Shown here in pieces: positions 1-7,270 of a stretch of DNA of 11,320 nt (its first letter is position 1; every line of letters starts with the position of its first letter). The position numbers were made by a program, and so were the translations under genes. The notes beneath the pieces are model-generated. The model ran no database searches. It saw nothing but the letters and a program-made list of their open reading frames with translations, and had not been told where the DNA came from. The DNA is from Stramonita haemastoma (Eukaryota > Mollusca > Gastropoda > Neogastropoda > Muricidae), in assembly GCA_030674155.1 (NCBI GenBank), contig JASPKP010008644.1, positions 1-11,320 of the forward strand, read 5' to 3'.

Positions 1-120
1 GAGGGGGGAGAGTGGGGAAGGGATAAGGGAAAAGAAGAGAGAGATAAAAAAGAGAGAGAGAGAGAAGAAAAATGAGAGAGAAGTGAGAAGTGAGCCAATG
101 AGAGAGGGTTTTTTTTTTTT
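1..120. repeat. GA-rich purine tract ending in poly-T
   Basis: The first 108 bases are almost entirely purine, with runs of AG dinucleotides broken by AAAA and GGGG; a run of twelve T follows at 109-120. This is an interrupted (GA)n microsatellite. The T run followed by CAG resembles a splice acceptor, but no open exon follows it. Confidence 0.9.
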
Positions 121-367
121 CAGGCTGTGTCATTTTGCATGTATCAGATAGTTTAATGCAAAAGTTTGATTTTTTTTTTACAGGATATACGCAGGAAATT
201 TCTAATAATATTTTAAAAAAATTATTTATCATCATAAATCTCGCCCCGTTGCCCATCATCACTTTATCCATCATCATTATTGTATCATTACTTACAGTGT
301 AAATCGTGATGGGGCAGATTTCCCCCAATGACACCCCAAACCCGTCTAAAAGAGTTTCCCAGGTGAT
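121..367. other. AT-rich gene-free sequence
   Basis: I see no gene here. The stretch is AT-rich with ATC-rich patches around 225-290. GCCCATCATCAC near 250 and GTGATGGGGC near 308 form a weak imperfect inverted repeat. Bases 330-353 (TGACACCCC followed by AAACCCGTCT) resemble one unit of the minisatellite that starts at 546. Confidence 0.5.
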
Positions 368-424
368 CACATGACACAGCCCTTTTGCTATGTTTTGACT
401 CCTTGTGGGTCCACATGACACAGC
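368..424. repeat. 44-bp direct repeat, two copies
   Basis: The 13-mer CACATGACACAGC occurs exactly at 368-380 and 412-424, and the bases that follow are partly similar (CCTTTTGC against TCCGTTGC). The 44-bp spacing suggests a short diverged tandem duplication. It may be an eroded outlier of the minisatellite downstream. Confidence 0.6.
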
Positions 425-545
425 TCCGTTGCAAGAGCGAGATCCTTTGGATCCACTGATACTAACCCGGCAGGACCCGTGCCCAATAAAGGTGGGAACA
501 AGAAACTAAAGGGAAATGTTTTGGAAAATGGGGGGAAGGGCAGAG

Positions 546-730
546 TCACACCCTTTAGAACCCTGTGCCAAAAAAAATCACACCCCCTCAAACCACGTCT
601 CAAAAAATGCAGTAGGTGAGGGAATAGCTCTCCCCTAACCACTGTCCAAAGAAAAAGTCACCTCCCTCAGGCCCTGTCCCAAGATAGTCAACCCTTTATC
701 ACCAATCTCAAAAGCCCCGTAGGTGGGCGT
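546..730. repeat. Two-level minisatellite (about 31 bp units in 107-112 bp blocks)
   Basis: Units beginning TCAC/TCAA start at 546, 578, 658 and 688. They follow a common pattern: TCACACCC, then CT/TT-rich bases, then CCCTGTCYCAA, then an A-rich end. Two units plus a GTAGGTG motif form a block that recurs: TCA starts at 546 and 658 are 112 bp apart, and GTAGGTG at 612 and 719 are 107 bp apart. The second block lacks part of the 620-657 sequence. The units are clearly diverged, so this is an old array. It has no coding content, and the minus-strand open frame across 388-642 does not continue into the second block. Confidence 0.7.
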
Positions 731-1143
731 CATTGTTTTAACACCAAGAATTTACTGTCACCCAAAAATTGCTCTCCTTCCCTCTTTCGCTGTTTTTGGT
801 CCCTTTTTGAAAAACTAATTCTACTCTTTTTTTTTTTTTTGTTGTTTACCCATTAAAACCTAGTTTTATCTTCTAAATACTAAGCTATTTTGGTTTTATT
901 TCTTTTTTATATTTTTTTTGGCAGAAAAGTTTTTAACATTTTATTTCATTTATTTTAAAATTTTTCCCAATTTTGTTTTATTTAACTCTACCTTTTCTTT
1001 TTGCAAGAGTCAAAAATGCAATCAAAAAATGTGGGGCCCATCATCGTTTTAAAGGCAAATGCAGGGCAGTTCATTCTGGGAAAGACATCGTTGACAAAGA
1101 ACTTCAGTGCCAAAACGCATGGTCGGGCTCGAACACAAAACAC
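731..1143. other. T-rich gene-free sequence
   Basis: I see no gene. Bases 780-1000 are strongly T-rich with runs of up to about 14 T, and 1000-1143 has ordinary mixed composition. Short open frames between 973 and 1273 run straight into the minisatellite at 1144-1381 and match no family I recognise. Confidence 0.5.
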
Positions 1144-1381
1144 TTACAACTTTTGGAATACAGAATATCCCCATCTGAGATTCCCCGGGAATAGCAGAAT
1201 ATCCCCATTCGAAAATTGGGAAAACAGAGATCCCCATTTGAAAAACTTTGGGGGTAACAATAATCCCCACTGAAAACTTTGGGGATAGCAAATATCCCCC
1301 TTCTGAAAACTTGGGGGATAGCAAATATCCCCCCTAGAAAAACCCTTTGGGATAGAAGACACCCCATTCCCAAACTTAGGG
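1144..1381. repeat. Minisatellite of about 32 bp with hairpin-forming units
   Basis: About six full units plus partial ends start near 1164, 1198, 1227, 1261, 1291 and 1324. A typical unit reads AATATCCCC, then TTTGAAAACTT, then TGGGGATAGCA, and lengths are 30-34 bp. In the best units TATCCCC near the start pairs with GGGGATA near the end across a loop of roughly 11-15 bases. Because several units are close to 33 bp, minus-strand frames show an imperfect peptide repeat of about 11 residues (GDICYPQSF-like). Frame shifts between units argue against translation. There are no unique spacers, so this is not a CRISPR array. Confidence 0.85.
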
Positions 1382-1627
1382 CTGACTATTCCTATGTAAA
1401 CTCCCTGAGGACAAAGCTCTACGAAGGCTTTGTTGAAATTTCCTTCCTAAAATTTCCCCCCTCAAATAGACAAAGGGCCCCAACCCAGCTAAAAACCTTG
1501 TGGGAACACAAAAGGCCAAAATTAAGTAAGATGTTCTAGGTTGCTGTGAAGTTTCTGATGAAAAAAAGACAAAAAAACAAAAAAAAAAAAATTATGCCGT
1601 ACTATTGGAGAAAGTAAGAGAAAGGGG
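1382..1627. other. Gene-free sequence before GT tract
   Basis: I see no gene. The 86-codon plus-strand frame spanning 1279-1539 starts inside the minisatellite and has no recognisable domain. An A-rich block lies at about 1560-1590. Confidence 0.5.
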
Positions 1628-1770
1628 GGTGTGTGTTGTGTGTGGTTGTGTGTTGTGTGTGTGTGTGTGTGTGTTGTGTGTGTGTGTGTGTGGGGTGGGG
1701 GGCGCGCGCGGTGTGTGTGCGTGCGTGGTATTTGTGGTGTGCGGTTTTTTGTAGTGTACTGTGTGCGATG
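1628..1770. repeat. Interrupted (GT)n microsatellite
   Basis: Alternating GT is broken by GTTG, GGGG and a short GCGCGCGC segment near 1702-1710. Alternating purine-pyrimidine sequence of this kind can adopt Z-DNA, which is known for (GT)n and (GC)n in general. Here it is only a possibility. Confidence 0.95.
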
Positions 1771-1815
1771 GTGTTGAGGTCTATTATTTTTTAATTCTTT
1801 TATTTCGAGGGTAAT

Positions 1816-2296
1816 GGATTAACACCATGTGCTTTTTTTTACATCCTTTCCAAATTGTATCATTTTGGAAACTCTTGTCATTAACCCAATGGCCTCTCTT
1901 TTTGAAAAACGAAGGGGGGTTTTTTCGTGTCGTCAGATGTTTGCGTGCGTTTGGGACACGGGGCCCCTTTGGATAAAAGTCCATTGGGGGGGCTCCTGAA
2001 GGGAGTGGAGTCGGCACTGATGTTAACGCCAAGGAAAAAAATGGTCTCCAACGAAAATTTAAACCCCCGGGTAGCAATCACAAAGGGATAATCACCCCTT
2101 TTGCTTTTTTACATCTAGTCCCCGTAGGTTTAACGTGTACACAAAAAATACACGGGCTTTGGTTTATAATGTCATCGAAAGGCTTTTTAGGGGATTGGAG
2201 TCAGCACTGGTATTAAAATCACGAAAAAAAAAAACCCAAAAAATTTGAAAACCGGGCAATCACCACACAAAACTCTTGCCATCATCCCTTTCCCTT
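1816..2296. repeat. Diverged tandem array, unit about 190-207 bp
   Basis: Junction segments of the GGATAATCACCCC then GCTTTTTTACATC type occur at about 1816-1845 and 2087-2115, and related CATCATCCC/CATTAACCC segments at about 1879 and 2279. Inside the units, GGAGTCGGCACTGATGTTAA (from 2007) matches GGAGTCAGCACTGGTATTAA (from 2197), 190 bp apart, followed by an A-rich segment and then CCGGG(TA)GCAATCAC. I read this as a truncated unit (1816-1878), a full unit (1879-2085), a full unit (about 2087-2278), and the start of another cut off by the GT tract at 2297. No coding content is evident. Confidence 0.72.
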
Positions 2297-2400
2297 TGTG
2301 TGTGTGTGGGGTGTGGTGTGTGTGGTGTGTGTGGTGTGTGTTGGGTGTGTTGTGTGTGTGTGTTGGTGCGTGAGGTGTGTGTGGGCGTGCTTGATGTTGT
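2297..2400. repeat. Interrupted (GT)n microsatellite
   Basis: GTGTGTGTGG-type sequence is repeatedly broken by GGTGT and TTGG. It makes valine/cysteine-rich open frames on the plus strand and threonine/histidine-rich ones on the minus strand, which are by-products of simple sequence. Confidence 0.95.
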
Positions 2401-2528
2401 GTTTGGTTGTTGTGGTTTTATGCGTTTGGCATCCGTGTGGTGACCTGGGGTGTTTTGGCGGCGTGTACATGTTGATGGGGCTCTCGTCACCTTTTTTCTT
2501 TTTTATTTGTGGGTTGTCTTTTGTTTAT
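2401..2528. other. GT/T-rich sequence between simple repeats
   Basis: This short mixed-sequence segment still contains scattered TGTGG and TTGTT. I see no gene. An open frame enters it from the GT tract. Confidence 0.5.
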
Positions 2529-2624
2529 GCTCTCTCTCTCTCTCTTCTCTCCCTCTTTTTTTCTCTTCTCTCTCTTTTTCCCTTTCCTTCTTTTCCCTCC
2601 CCCCCCCCCTCTGTCTCTGCCTCC
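2529..2624. repeat. Polypyrimidine (TC)n tract
   Basis: TCTCTCTC is followed by CCCTC, T runs, CCTTCC and a C run at about 2598-2608. This is an interrupted (CT)n microsatellite, nearly free of purines for about 80 bases. Mirror-symmetric polypyrimidine sequence can form triplex DNA in general; there is no further support for that here. Confidence 0.9.
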
Positions 2625-3029
2625 TCGTGTGCTGAGATTCTGCTAAGTTGAAATGATAAACTTTTGGTGTTTTCAGTTCAGTGTTTTAGGATCTAACCGA
2701 CATCTTGGCACTATCAGAATGGTAAAAGACCGAAAAACGCGCAACCCCTTCCCCCCCCCAAAATCCTTTCCAGGAATTTCATTCAAACAGTTAAACTGAC
2801 CGGCTGTAAGATGGGTTTTTAAACCCCGCTAACTTTTAATTCTCTGGGTCCCTCAAGTCTTGGGGGTTTGAAACCTCCCCCCTTGGCCAATATTTAAGTG
2901 CAGGGCCCGCCCATGCCTTTAATTCTCTTCGTTGTGTATATAAAAACACCCAAAAGACGATCAAATATCCACTTTTTAAAGATCCCAAAATAATACCAAT
3001 CCCCGAAAGGAATGGGCTACCTAAATGAC
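2625..3029. other. Gene-free mixed sequence
   Basis: I see no gene. A minus-strand GGAGGTTTCAAACC near 2862-2875 slightly resembles an RNA polymerase III box B, but no box A lies at a suitable distance. GGATCTAACCGA near 2689 resembles GGATTATAACCGA near 3177, hinting at a diverged dispersed repeat about 490 bp apart. Confidence 0.45.
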
Positions 3030-3073
3030 GGGGGGGGGGTTGGGGGGGGGGAGTGGGGGGGGGGGGGGGGGGG
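3030..3073. repeat. Poly-G tract with G-quadruplex potential
   Basis: Three long G runs lie almost end to end (3030-3039, 3042-3051 and 3055-3073), separated only by TT and AGT. The sequence satisfies a simple G-quadruplex pattern on the plus strand. Run lengths are unreliable because homopolymers appear error-prone in this window. Confidence 0.85.
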
Positions 3074-3464
3074 AGAAACATTTTGGCATAACGCATACGC
3101 AAAAAAAATCATAACCCCTTCTTGAACCTCGGGTCTCAATTTGAGAAGAAAAAAAAAATTAAAAAAAAAATTTCGTGGATTATAACCGAACACATTTACA
3201 TCTATTCCGGAAGTCAGAATGACAAAAAACCCCTTTCAGTGGGGCAAAAAAGGGGTCGCTTTGCAAAACCCCCCTTTGACGAAATCAAGCTCTAGTCCAG
3301 GAATGAGAAAAACCCAAAACAAAATTCACAATTCACACTTCAAAGATTTTTATCTCCCAAATAGAAAATTCAAAAACAAAAATTTAAAAAAATGAAAGCC
3401 CTACACAAACGTCATGATTGTTGATCAAGGCTTTTTTTTGCAGGTGTCTACAATTGTAAGGGGG
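3074..3464. other. A-rich gene-free sequence
   Basis: I see no gene. Long A runs occur at about 3150-3170. A T run ending in GCAG at about 3432-3442 resembles a splice acceptor, but no exon follows and the SINE begins about 20 bases later. Confidence 0.5.
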
Positions 3465-3600
3465 TTGGTGGTCTAAAAGGAAACGTGCCTTCCCTAGAAA
3501 GCGAAAAGCCCGGGGTCGGGGTGGGGAGGTTCAAATCCCTTTGGGGCCCAATCCATTAGACGATGAGTGGGGGCTGGGGGTAATCTTTTGGGGTGAGACG
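3465..3600 (+). mobile_element. tRNA-derived SINE, diverged (family A)
   Basis: An internal RNA polymerase III promoter is visible. Box A TGGTCTAAAAGG at 3469-3480 fits the consensus TRGYNNARNNGG, and box B GGTTCAAATCC at 3528-3538 fits GGTTCRANNCC exactly. The boxes start 59 bp apart, more than the roughly 44 bp of a short-variable-arm tRNA; this suggests a long variable arm or an insertion in the G-rich stretch 3511-3526. CCCTTTGGGGCCCAAT follows box B, then GATGAGTGGGGGCTGG. The same order of motifs is present on the minus strand at 5240-5100, which makes a shared family likely. Ends are approximate because I saw no clear target-site duplication. It is not a functional tRNA gene: the acceptor and anticodon arms do not pair well. 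Confidence 0.75.
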
Positions 3601-4196
3601 ATAAACCCCAAAAACCCTTTTTTATACATCGAAAATTTACGCTCTTTACAACCATCCCCCCTGTGGTGCATTTTTAATTGTTTATTGTTCCTCCCCGCAA
3701 TGAAGGGGCCTCTTTACGAAAAGCGGAACAGGTTTTAACGGTGTGCAAATGTTTTTCTGCGTTCCACACAGGGGCCTCGGGTTTAATAGCCAAACCAAAG
3801 AAATTTACGGGGGATTTGGGGTCACATATTTTTAAACCCAAAAAAACCCCTCCCCCTGGGTCAAACCATTCAAAATGGGGGTTTACCTTTGATACTTAAC
3901 AAAAACTCACAACCATAAAGAAAAATTTTTTGTTTAAGGGCCCCAATTGAACCGAACTTTTTAAAAAGGGCAAAGAAGACCAATGGGCTACAAACCCCTT
4001 CAACCAACTGAAAACTATTTCGGCTCCTTTGACCCAAGGGGCCCCGGCATGCACAGCCAGGGTGGGTTTAAAATTGCCTCCATTTGGCGTAGGAACGTAT
4101 TTTGGCTAAACACAACCTTGGGGGACTAGAATTTTTTTCAATAGGTACTTGCAAAAAAGCAGTTTAATAAAGGTGCAGGATTTGTTCCTACCCCTT
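3601..4196. other. Gene-free sequence after SINE
   Basis: I see no gene. Composition is mixed with many AAAA, CCCC and GGGG blocks. Open frames of 65-73 codons at 3541-3899 overlap the SINE or the block-rich sequence and match nothing I know. The first part may be the SINE tail. Confidence 0.45.
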
Positions 4197-4306
4197 AAAA
4201 AAAAAGTAAAAATAAATTAAATTTTAAAAAAAAATTAAAAAATTTAAATAAAAAAATTTAAAAAAAAAATAAAAATAAAAAATAAATTAAAAAAAATAAG
4301 ATAATT
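4197..4306. repeat. A-rich (AAAT/AAAAAT) low-complexity tract
   Basis: The tract is about 110 bases of almost only A and T with A runs separated by T or TT. It leads into a GATGAT-rich stretch (about 4307-4365) and then a CA microsatellite. It could be the tail of a retroposon, but no element body ends cleanly at it. Confidence 0.9.
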
Positions 4307-4366
4307 TTTGATGCGATGTGTGATAATGATGATATTTATGAAGATATAGATGTGATAAAGATAATC

Positions 4367-4640
4367 ACACCACACACCACCACACACACACCACACACAC
4401 CACACACACACACCACACCACACACAACGACACAACCCCAAAAACACACACAAACCTGCGTCCCAAGTAAACATTTTCACTGCGATGAAAAACCTGACTG
4501 GAAGGGAGACAACCCCACTGGTGTTCTGTGGAATTATGTTGTGTGAAGGCAATGGGTCTTATTCTCCCTTGCTGTTGCTGTTGCTAGCTGCGCTGCTGCG
4601 CTGCTGCTGTTGTTTTATTTTTTGTTTTTTTTTTATTGAT
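4367..4640 (+). repeat. Composite repeat copy 1: CA tract, body, CTG/TTG tract
   Basis: Interrupted (CA)n at 4367-4455 is followed by a non-simple body (about 4456-4568) containing GGGAGACAACCCCACTGG at 4504-4521. Next comes a TTGCTG/GCTGCG trinucleotide tract at 4569-4614, and then T-rich sequence. The same three parts in the same order recur at 5275-5538, so the microsatellites are probably integral to a dispersed repeat. Some transposable elements of bivalves and other invertebrates are known to carry internal microsatellites, but I cannot assign this one. The open frame across 4316-4546 is a simple-sequence product. Confidence 0.7.
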
Positions 4641-5099
4641 CATGATGCCATTCGTGTCACTAAAAATATGAAAAAATCAATATGAAAAAAATCTCACCAC
4701 AAAAAAAATGTAGAGCGCTTTTTAAGGCCAAGTCTGCTAAAAAATTGCTGACCTGCGCCTCCAAACACTACCCCGCCAAGGTTTTCCCCCTCCTTCTTAT
4801 AAGTGCATCCCTTCAACATCCACCCCTCCCCCCCCCTCCACCAAACACACAGGGACTTTTTTAATTAGTTTTTACATTTTATTCCCTTAAAGTCATAGCA
4901 ATTTCCTCCCCTAAAACTCAGGCTCCTCCCAAATAGAAAAGAGAAAAACTCACCCATTTAAAATTTTTGTTTCTCTTCCTGTCTGCAACTGTATTTGCTC
5001 CCATCAAGTGGCATTTTTCTCTAAATTTACCCCGGGACAATCTCTTGTTGGGTTCTTTTTTGTGCACTAAATGGGTTTTTGTAACACACAGGACCTTTT
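4641..5099. other. Gene-free sequence between repeat copies
   Basis: I see no gene. The stretch has A-rich (4660-4710) and pyrimidine-rich (4780-4850) patches but fewer homopolymer blocks than the second half of the window. Short frames on both strands match nothing I recognise. Confidence 0.5.
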
Positions 5100-5240
5100 T
5101 TTTTTGACAAAAAACTAGATCCAGGCTACCACTCATGCTTTTGGTGGGGTAAACATTTTGAGCCCAAAAGGGATTCAAACTATCCACCCTTTTAAACGGA
5201 AGTTTTGCTTTCTGACTGCTGCATTACCTCTAGGCCACTG
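5100..5240 (-). mobile_element. tRNA-derived SINE, minus strand (family A)
   Basis: On the minus strand box A reads TGGCCTAGAGGTAA (5237 down to 5224) and box B reads AGTTTGAATCC (5181 down to 5171), with two differences from GGTTCRANNCC. The boxes start 56 bp apart. Features shared with the plus-strand element at 3465-3600 are TGGYCTA, AGAAAGCRAAA between the boxes, CCCTTTTGGGCTCAA just after box B, and ATGAGTGGTAGCCTGG further on. A run of nine T on the plus strand at 5097-5105 would be an A run on the element strand and may mark its tail. The copy is less distorted than the other, so it is the better starting point for a family consensus. Confidence 0.75.
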
Positions 5241-5274
5241 ATTCCCATACACACAAAAGGAGGAGTTTCACCTG

Positions 5275-5538
5275 GCACACCACACACACACAAAACAACA
5301 CACCCCACACACACACACACCACACACCCCAACACCACACCCCCACTCTGATATTCAACAAGCATTCCCCCACAGAAAGCTAAAAAAAAGATGACAATGA
5401 AGGAAAACAACCTACTGGCTTTTCTGGGACCTTTATCATTCTTGACTTGAACCGTGAAGTTTATTCTGGTTTGCTTTTTTTTTGTTTTTTTGTTGTTTTT
5501 TTTATTTCTTGTTGTTGCGCTGTTGTTTTTTGTTTTAA
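5275..5538 (+). repeat. Composite repeat copy 2: CA tract, body, TTG tract
   Basis: (CA)n at 5275-5343 is followed by a body holding GGAAAACAACCTACTGG at 5402-5418, aligned with GGGAGACAACCCCACTGG of copy 1. After this come TTTATTCTGGTTTGC and a TTG-rich tract that includes TTGCGCTGTTGTTTT near 5513-5527. The distance from the end of the CA tract to ACAACC is about 65 bases, against about 60 in copy 1. It directly follows the minus-strand SINE. The trinucleotide tract is mainly TTG here but CTG in copy 1. Confidence 0.68.
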
Positions 5539-6024
5539 TTAAACCCCAGTCGACTGAAAAAATCTGCCAGGCCCCCCCACCCTCTCCCTTCCTACCTCCT
5601 AGTTGTGATAATGAACCATTTTAAATTTAAGCATTCACGCAGAAAATTCTGATTGAAGAGTCCTCCAGTGCCAGAGGATTTTAAAATTTCTGGGGTAGTG
5701 ATTAACAAGAAATCTGGCCTAAAACTATTTAAGAGAGAAAAAAGTGTTGTTATTTTTAATGGAAAATGAATGAAAAAATGATTGGGCCATTGGATCTTAA
5801 AAACATTTATTTTCAACCTTTCATTACATCTAATTAACTAAAACTTGTCAAAACCCCCATCGCAGAAATCTTTTCACACCTTAAATCCTTTTCCACTTTT
5901 TCCCCCAACGGCCATTGTGTGCTGGTAGAAAAGATGACAAAAATTTTTAAAAATTGGCAAACACACCGGGTTTTTGGGAGTAAAAAAAATTGCATGAATG
6001 CTTATTCTTTATCCCCGGAAAAAT
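5539..6024. other. AT-rich gene-free sequence
   Basis: I see no gene. The 74-codon minus-strand frame at 5592-5816 has ordinary composition (KINVFKIQW start) but no recognisable domain and no family match. It is the least repeat-like open frame of the window, yet it is short and unsupported. Confidence 0.45.
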
Positions 6025-6091
6025 TTAAGAAAAAAAAAAATAAAAAAATTTTAAAAAAAAAATAAAAAAATAAATAAAAAATAAATAAAGT
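6025..6091. repeat. A-rich (AAAT)n tract
   Basis: Long A runs are separated by single T or TT, grading into ATAAATAAA. The tract is similar in type to 4197-4306. Confidence 0.9.
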
Positions 6092-6232
6092 TAAAGGGCC
6101 CTCCATGAAATAATTCTTAAACACCAAACCCTCTTTTCCCTAGGGGCCATTTTAAAGGGTGGTGGGGTCAGGTTGTGGAATTTTAGACTTCGATTGATAT
6201 AAACATATCAAATTTTTATGGGGACCCAATGC
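6092..6232. other. Short gene-free stretch
   Basis: Mixed sequence separates the A-rich tract from the next CA tract. I see no gene, and no composite-repeat body next to this CA tract. Confidence 0.4.
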
Positions 6233-6296
6233 ATGCAACACAGACCAACAACCCACGACACACATGCACATGCACCACCCACACACACACATCAAA
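6233..6296. repeat. Interrupted (CA)n microsatellite
   Basis: CA dinucleotides are broken by ACCAACAACC, CGACAC and ATGCAC. The ACAACC(Y)ACTGG body of the composite repeat is not seen on either side, so this tract appears independent. Confidence 0.85.
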
Positions 6297-6353
6297 CAAA
6301 ATACCAAAGTTGTATTTATGTAATATGTAATATGTTGCATTTTTGCAATCATG

Positions 6354-6386
6354 TTTTTTTTTTTTTTTTTTTTGGGGGGGGGGGGG
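6354..6386. repeat. T20-G13 homopolymer junction
   Basis: Twenty T are followed directly by thirteen G, then TTTAAA. Two abutting homopolymers are rare in natural sequence and may mark an assembly or base-calling problem. Confidence 0.85.
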
Positions 6387-6532
6387 TTTAAATGATTTCA
6401 GTTTTTCTTTTAAATTGACTTGGTTTGTTATGCCAGGTTCAGATTGACAATAGAATTACATTTATCTTTTATGATAAAAACCCCCTCCCCTCTCTTGTTC
6501 AAAAAGCCTCTCTCCTGTCTAAACCCAAAACT
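6387..6532. other. Short gene-free stretch
   Basis: Mixed sequence grades from AT-rich to pyrimidine-rich. I see no gene. Confidence 0.4.
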
Positions 6533-6597
6533 CATTCTCTGTCTCCTCTGTTTCTTTCTGTCTTTTGCTCTCTCCCTCCCTCCCTTCCACCTTTTTT
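6533..6597. repeat. Polypyrimidine (CT)n tract
   Basis: CTCTGTCTCC, TTTCTTTCTG and CTCTCCCTCCCTCCC follow one another with few purines. This is interrupted CT/CCCT simple sequence. Confidence 0.8.
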
Positions 6598-6717
6598 GAA
6601 ACCTTATTGTGATCAAAAGGACAGCCCCCCACCAGGATAAGGGCGGAAAAGTATGTCAATACTTGTCTGAAACCCTTGGTTAAAAAAGAAATTACCAATA
6701 AATCTATGGTCAAACCC
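6598..6717. other. Short gene-free stretch
   Basis: Mixed sequence between the polypyrimidine and CAAT tracts. I see no gene. Confidence 0.4.
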
Positions 6718-7017
6718 CCAGCCAGCCCCACCAACCAACCCCAACCAATCAATCAAAAATTTTTTTGTCAATCAATCAACCCCAACAAAAACAATCAACT
6801 GATAACCAAAACCAATCAGAAATGAAAGAATGAAACATTCAGTAATTTGAATCCTAATCATCAATCATCCCAAACATCCCTCCAACCAATCCTTCAATCA
6901 AAACAATCAACAACAACCCAATTAAAAATTTAAACAATCAATTTTCAATCATCAATCCTCCAATCAATCAATCAATAAAAACAACAATTCAATAAAAACA
7001 ATCACTCAATCAATCAG
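6718..7017. repeat. Diverged (CAAT)n tetranucleotide tract
   Basis: About 300 bases are dominated by CAAT, CAAC and AACA words. Clear runs are CAATCAATCAA near 6766 and CAATCAATCAATCAATAAAA near 6961. Interruptions by AAAATTT and CATCC show an old or error-filled array. It has no coding content. Confidence 0.85.
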
Positions 7018-7270
7018 TTGGAGAGAGAAACTTCAGATTTTTTTTTCCCCGAACAGGAACAGTTCAATAAAGGAGATAATCCCGGGCTGAAAAATGAGGG
7101 AAACTCAACAGTTCTTTCCCCCCCACACTGGCTACAGAATAAATTACAGACCTAAGGGAGGGGGGGCACAGTGACCCTTTTCACACATGCACGCTGCTTC
7201 AAGATTCTACAACTTCTGAACCCAAGGATGGGGTCTGGAGGGAAAGAAGGGGGTGATTATCTCAGTAATA
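7018..7270. other. Gene-free sequence with GGAGATAA motif
   Basis: I see no gene. The motif AAAGGAGATAATCCC at 7069-7083 resembles AAGGGAGACAACCCC at 4502-4516 in the composite repeat, so a short related fragment may lie here. The rest is mixed sequence. Confidence 0.45.

Noticed and set aside
109..186. Splice-acceptor-like T runs followed by CAG (also near 3442 and 10934)
   Set aside because: No open exon or donor site accompanies them, and T or C runs are common throughout the window.
242..318. Imperfect inverted repeat (GCCCATCATCAC and GTGATGGGGC)
   Set aside because: Short and imperfect with a loop of about 50 bases; expected by chance in a window of this size.
1144..1381. CRISPR-like array or repeat protein
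   Set aside because: Units are contiguous and diverged without unique spacers, and lengths of 30-34 bp shift the reading frame.
2298..2651. Open frame of 117 codons on the plus strand
   Set aside because: Valine/cysteine-rich then serine/leucine/phenylalanine-rich, made by the GT and CT microsatellites; no domain.
2862..2920. Possible minus-strand SINE with box B-like GGAGGTTTCAAACC
   Set aside because: Two mismatches to box B, the site is nearly palindromic, and no box A lies 40-60 bases upstream.
3469..3538. Functional tRNA gene
   Set aside because: Promoter boxes are present, but cloverleaf arms do not pair and the boxes are too far apart for most tRNAs; the same body recurs at 5240-5100, as expected of a SINE.
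5592..5816. Minus-strand frame of 74 codons with ordinary composition
   Set aside because: Too short, no family resemblance, no conserved partner and no start context that would support it.
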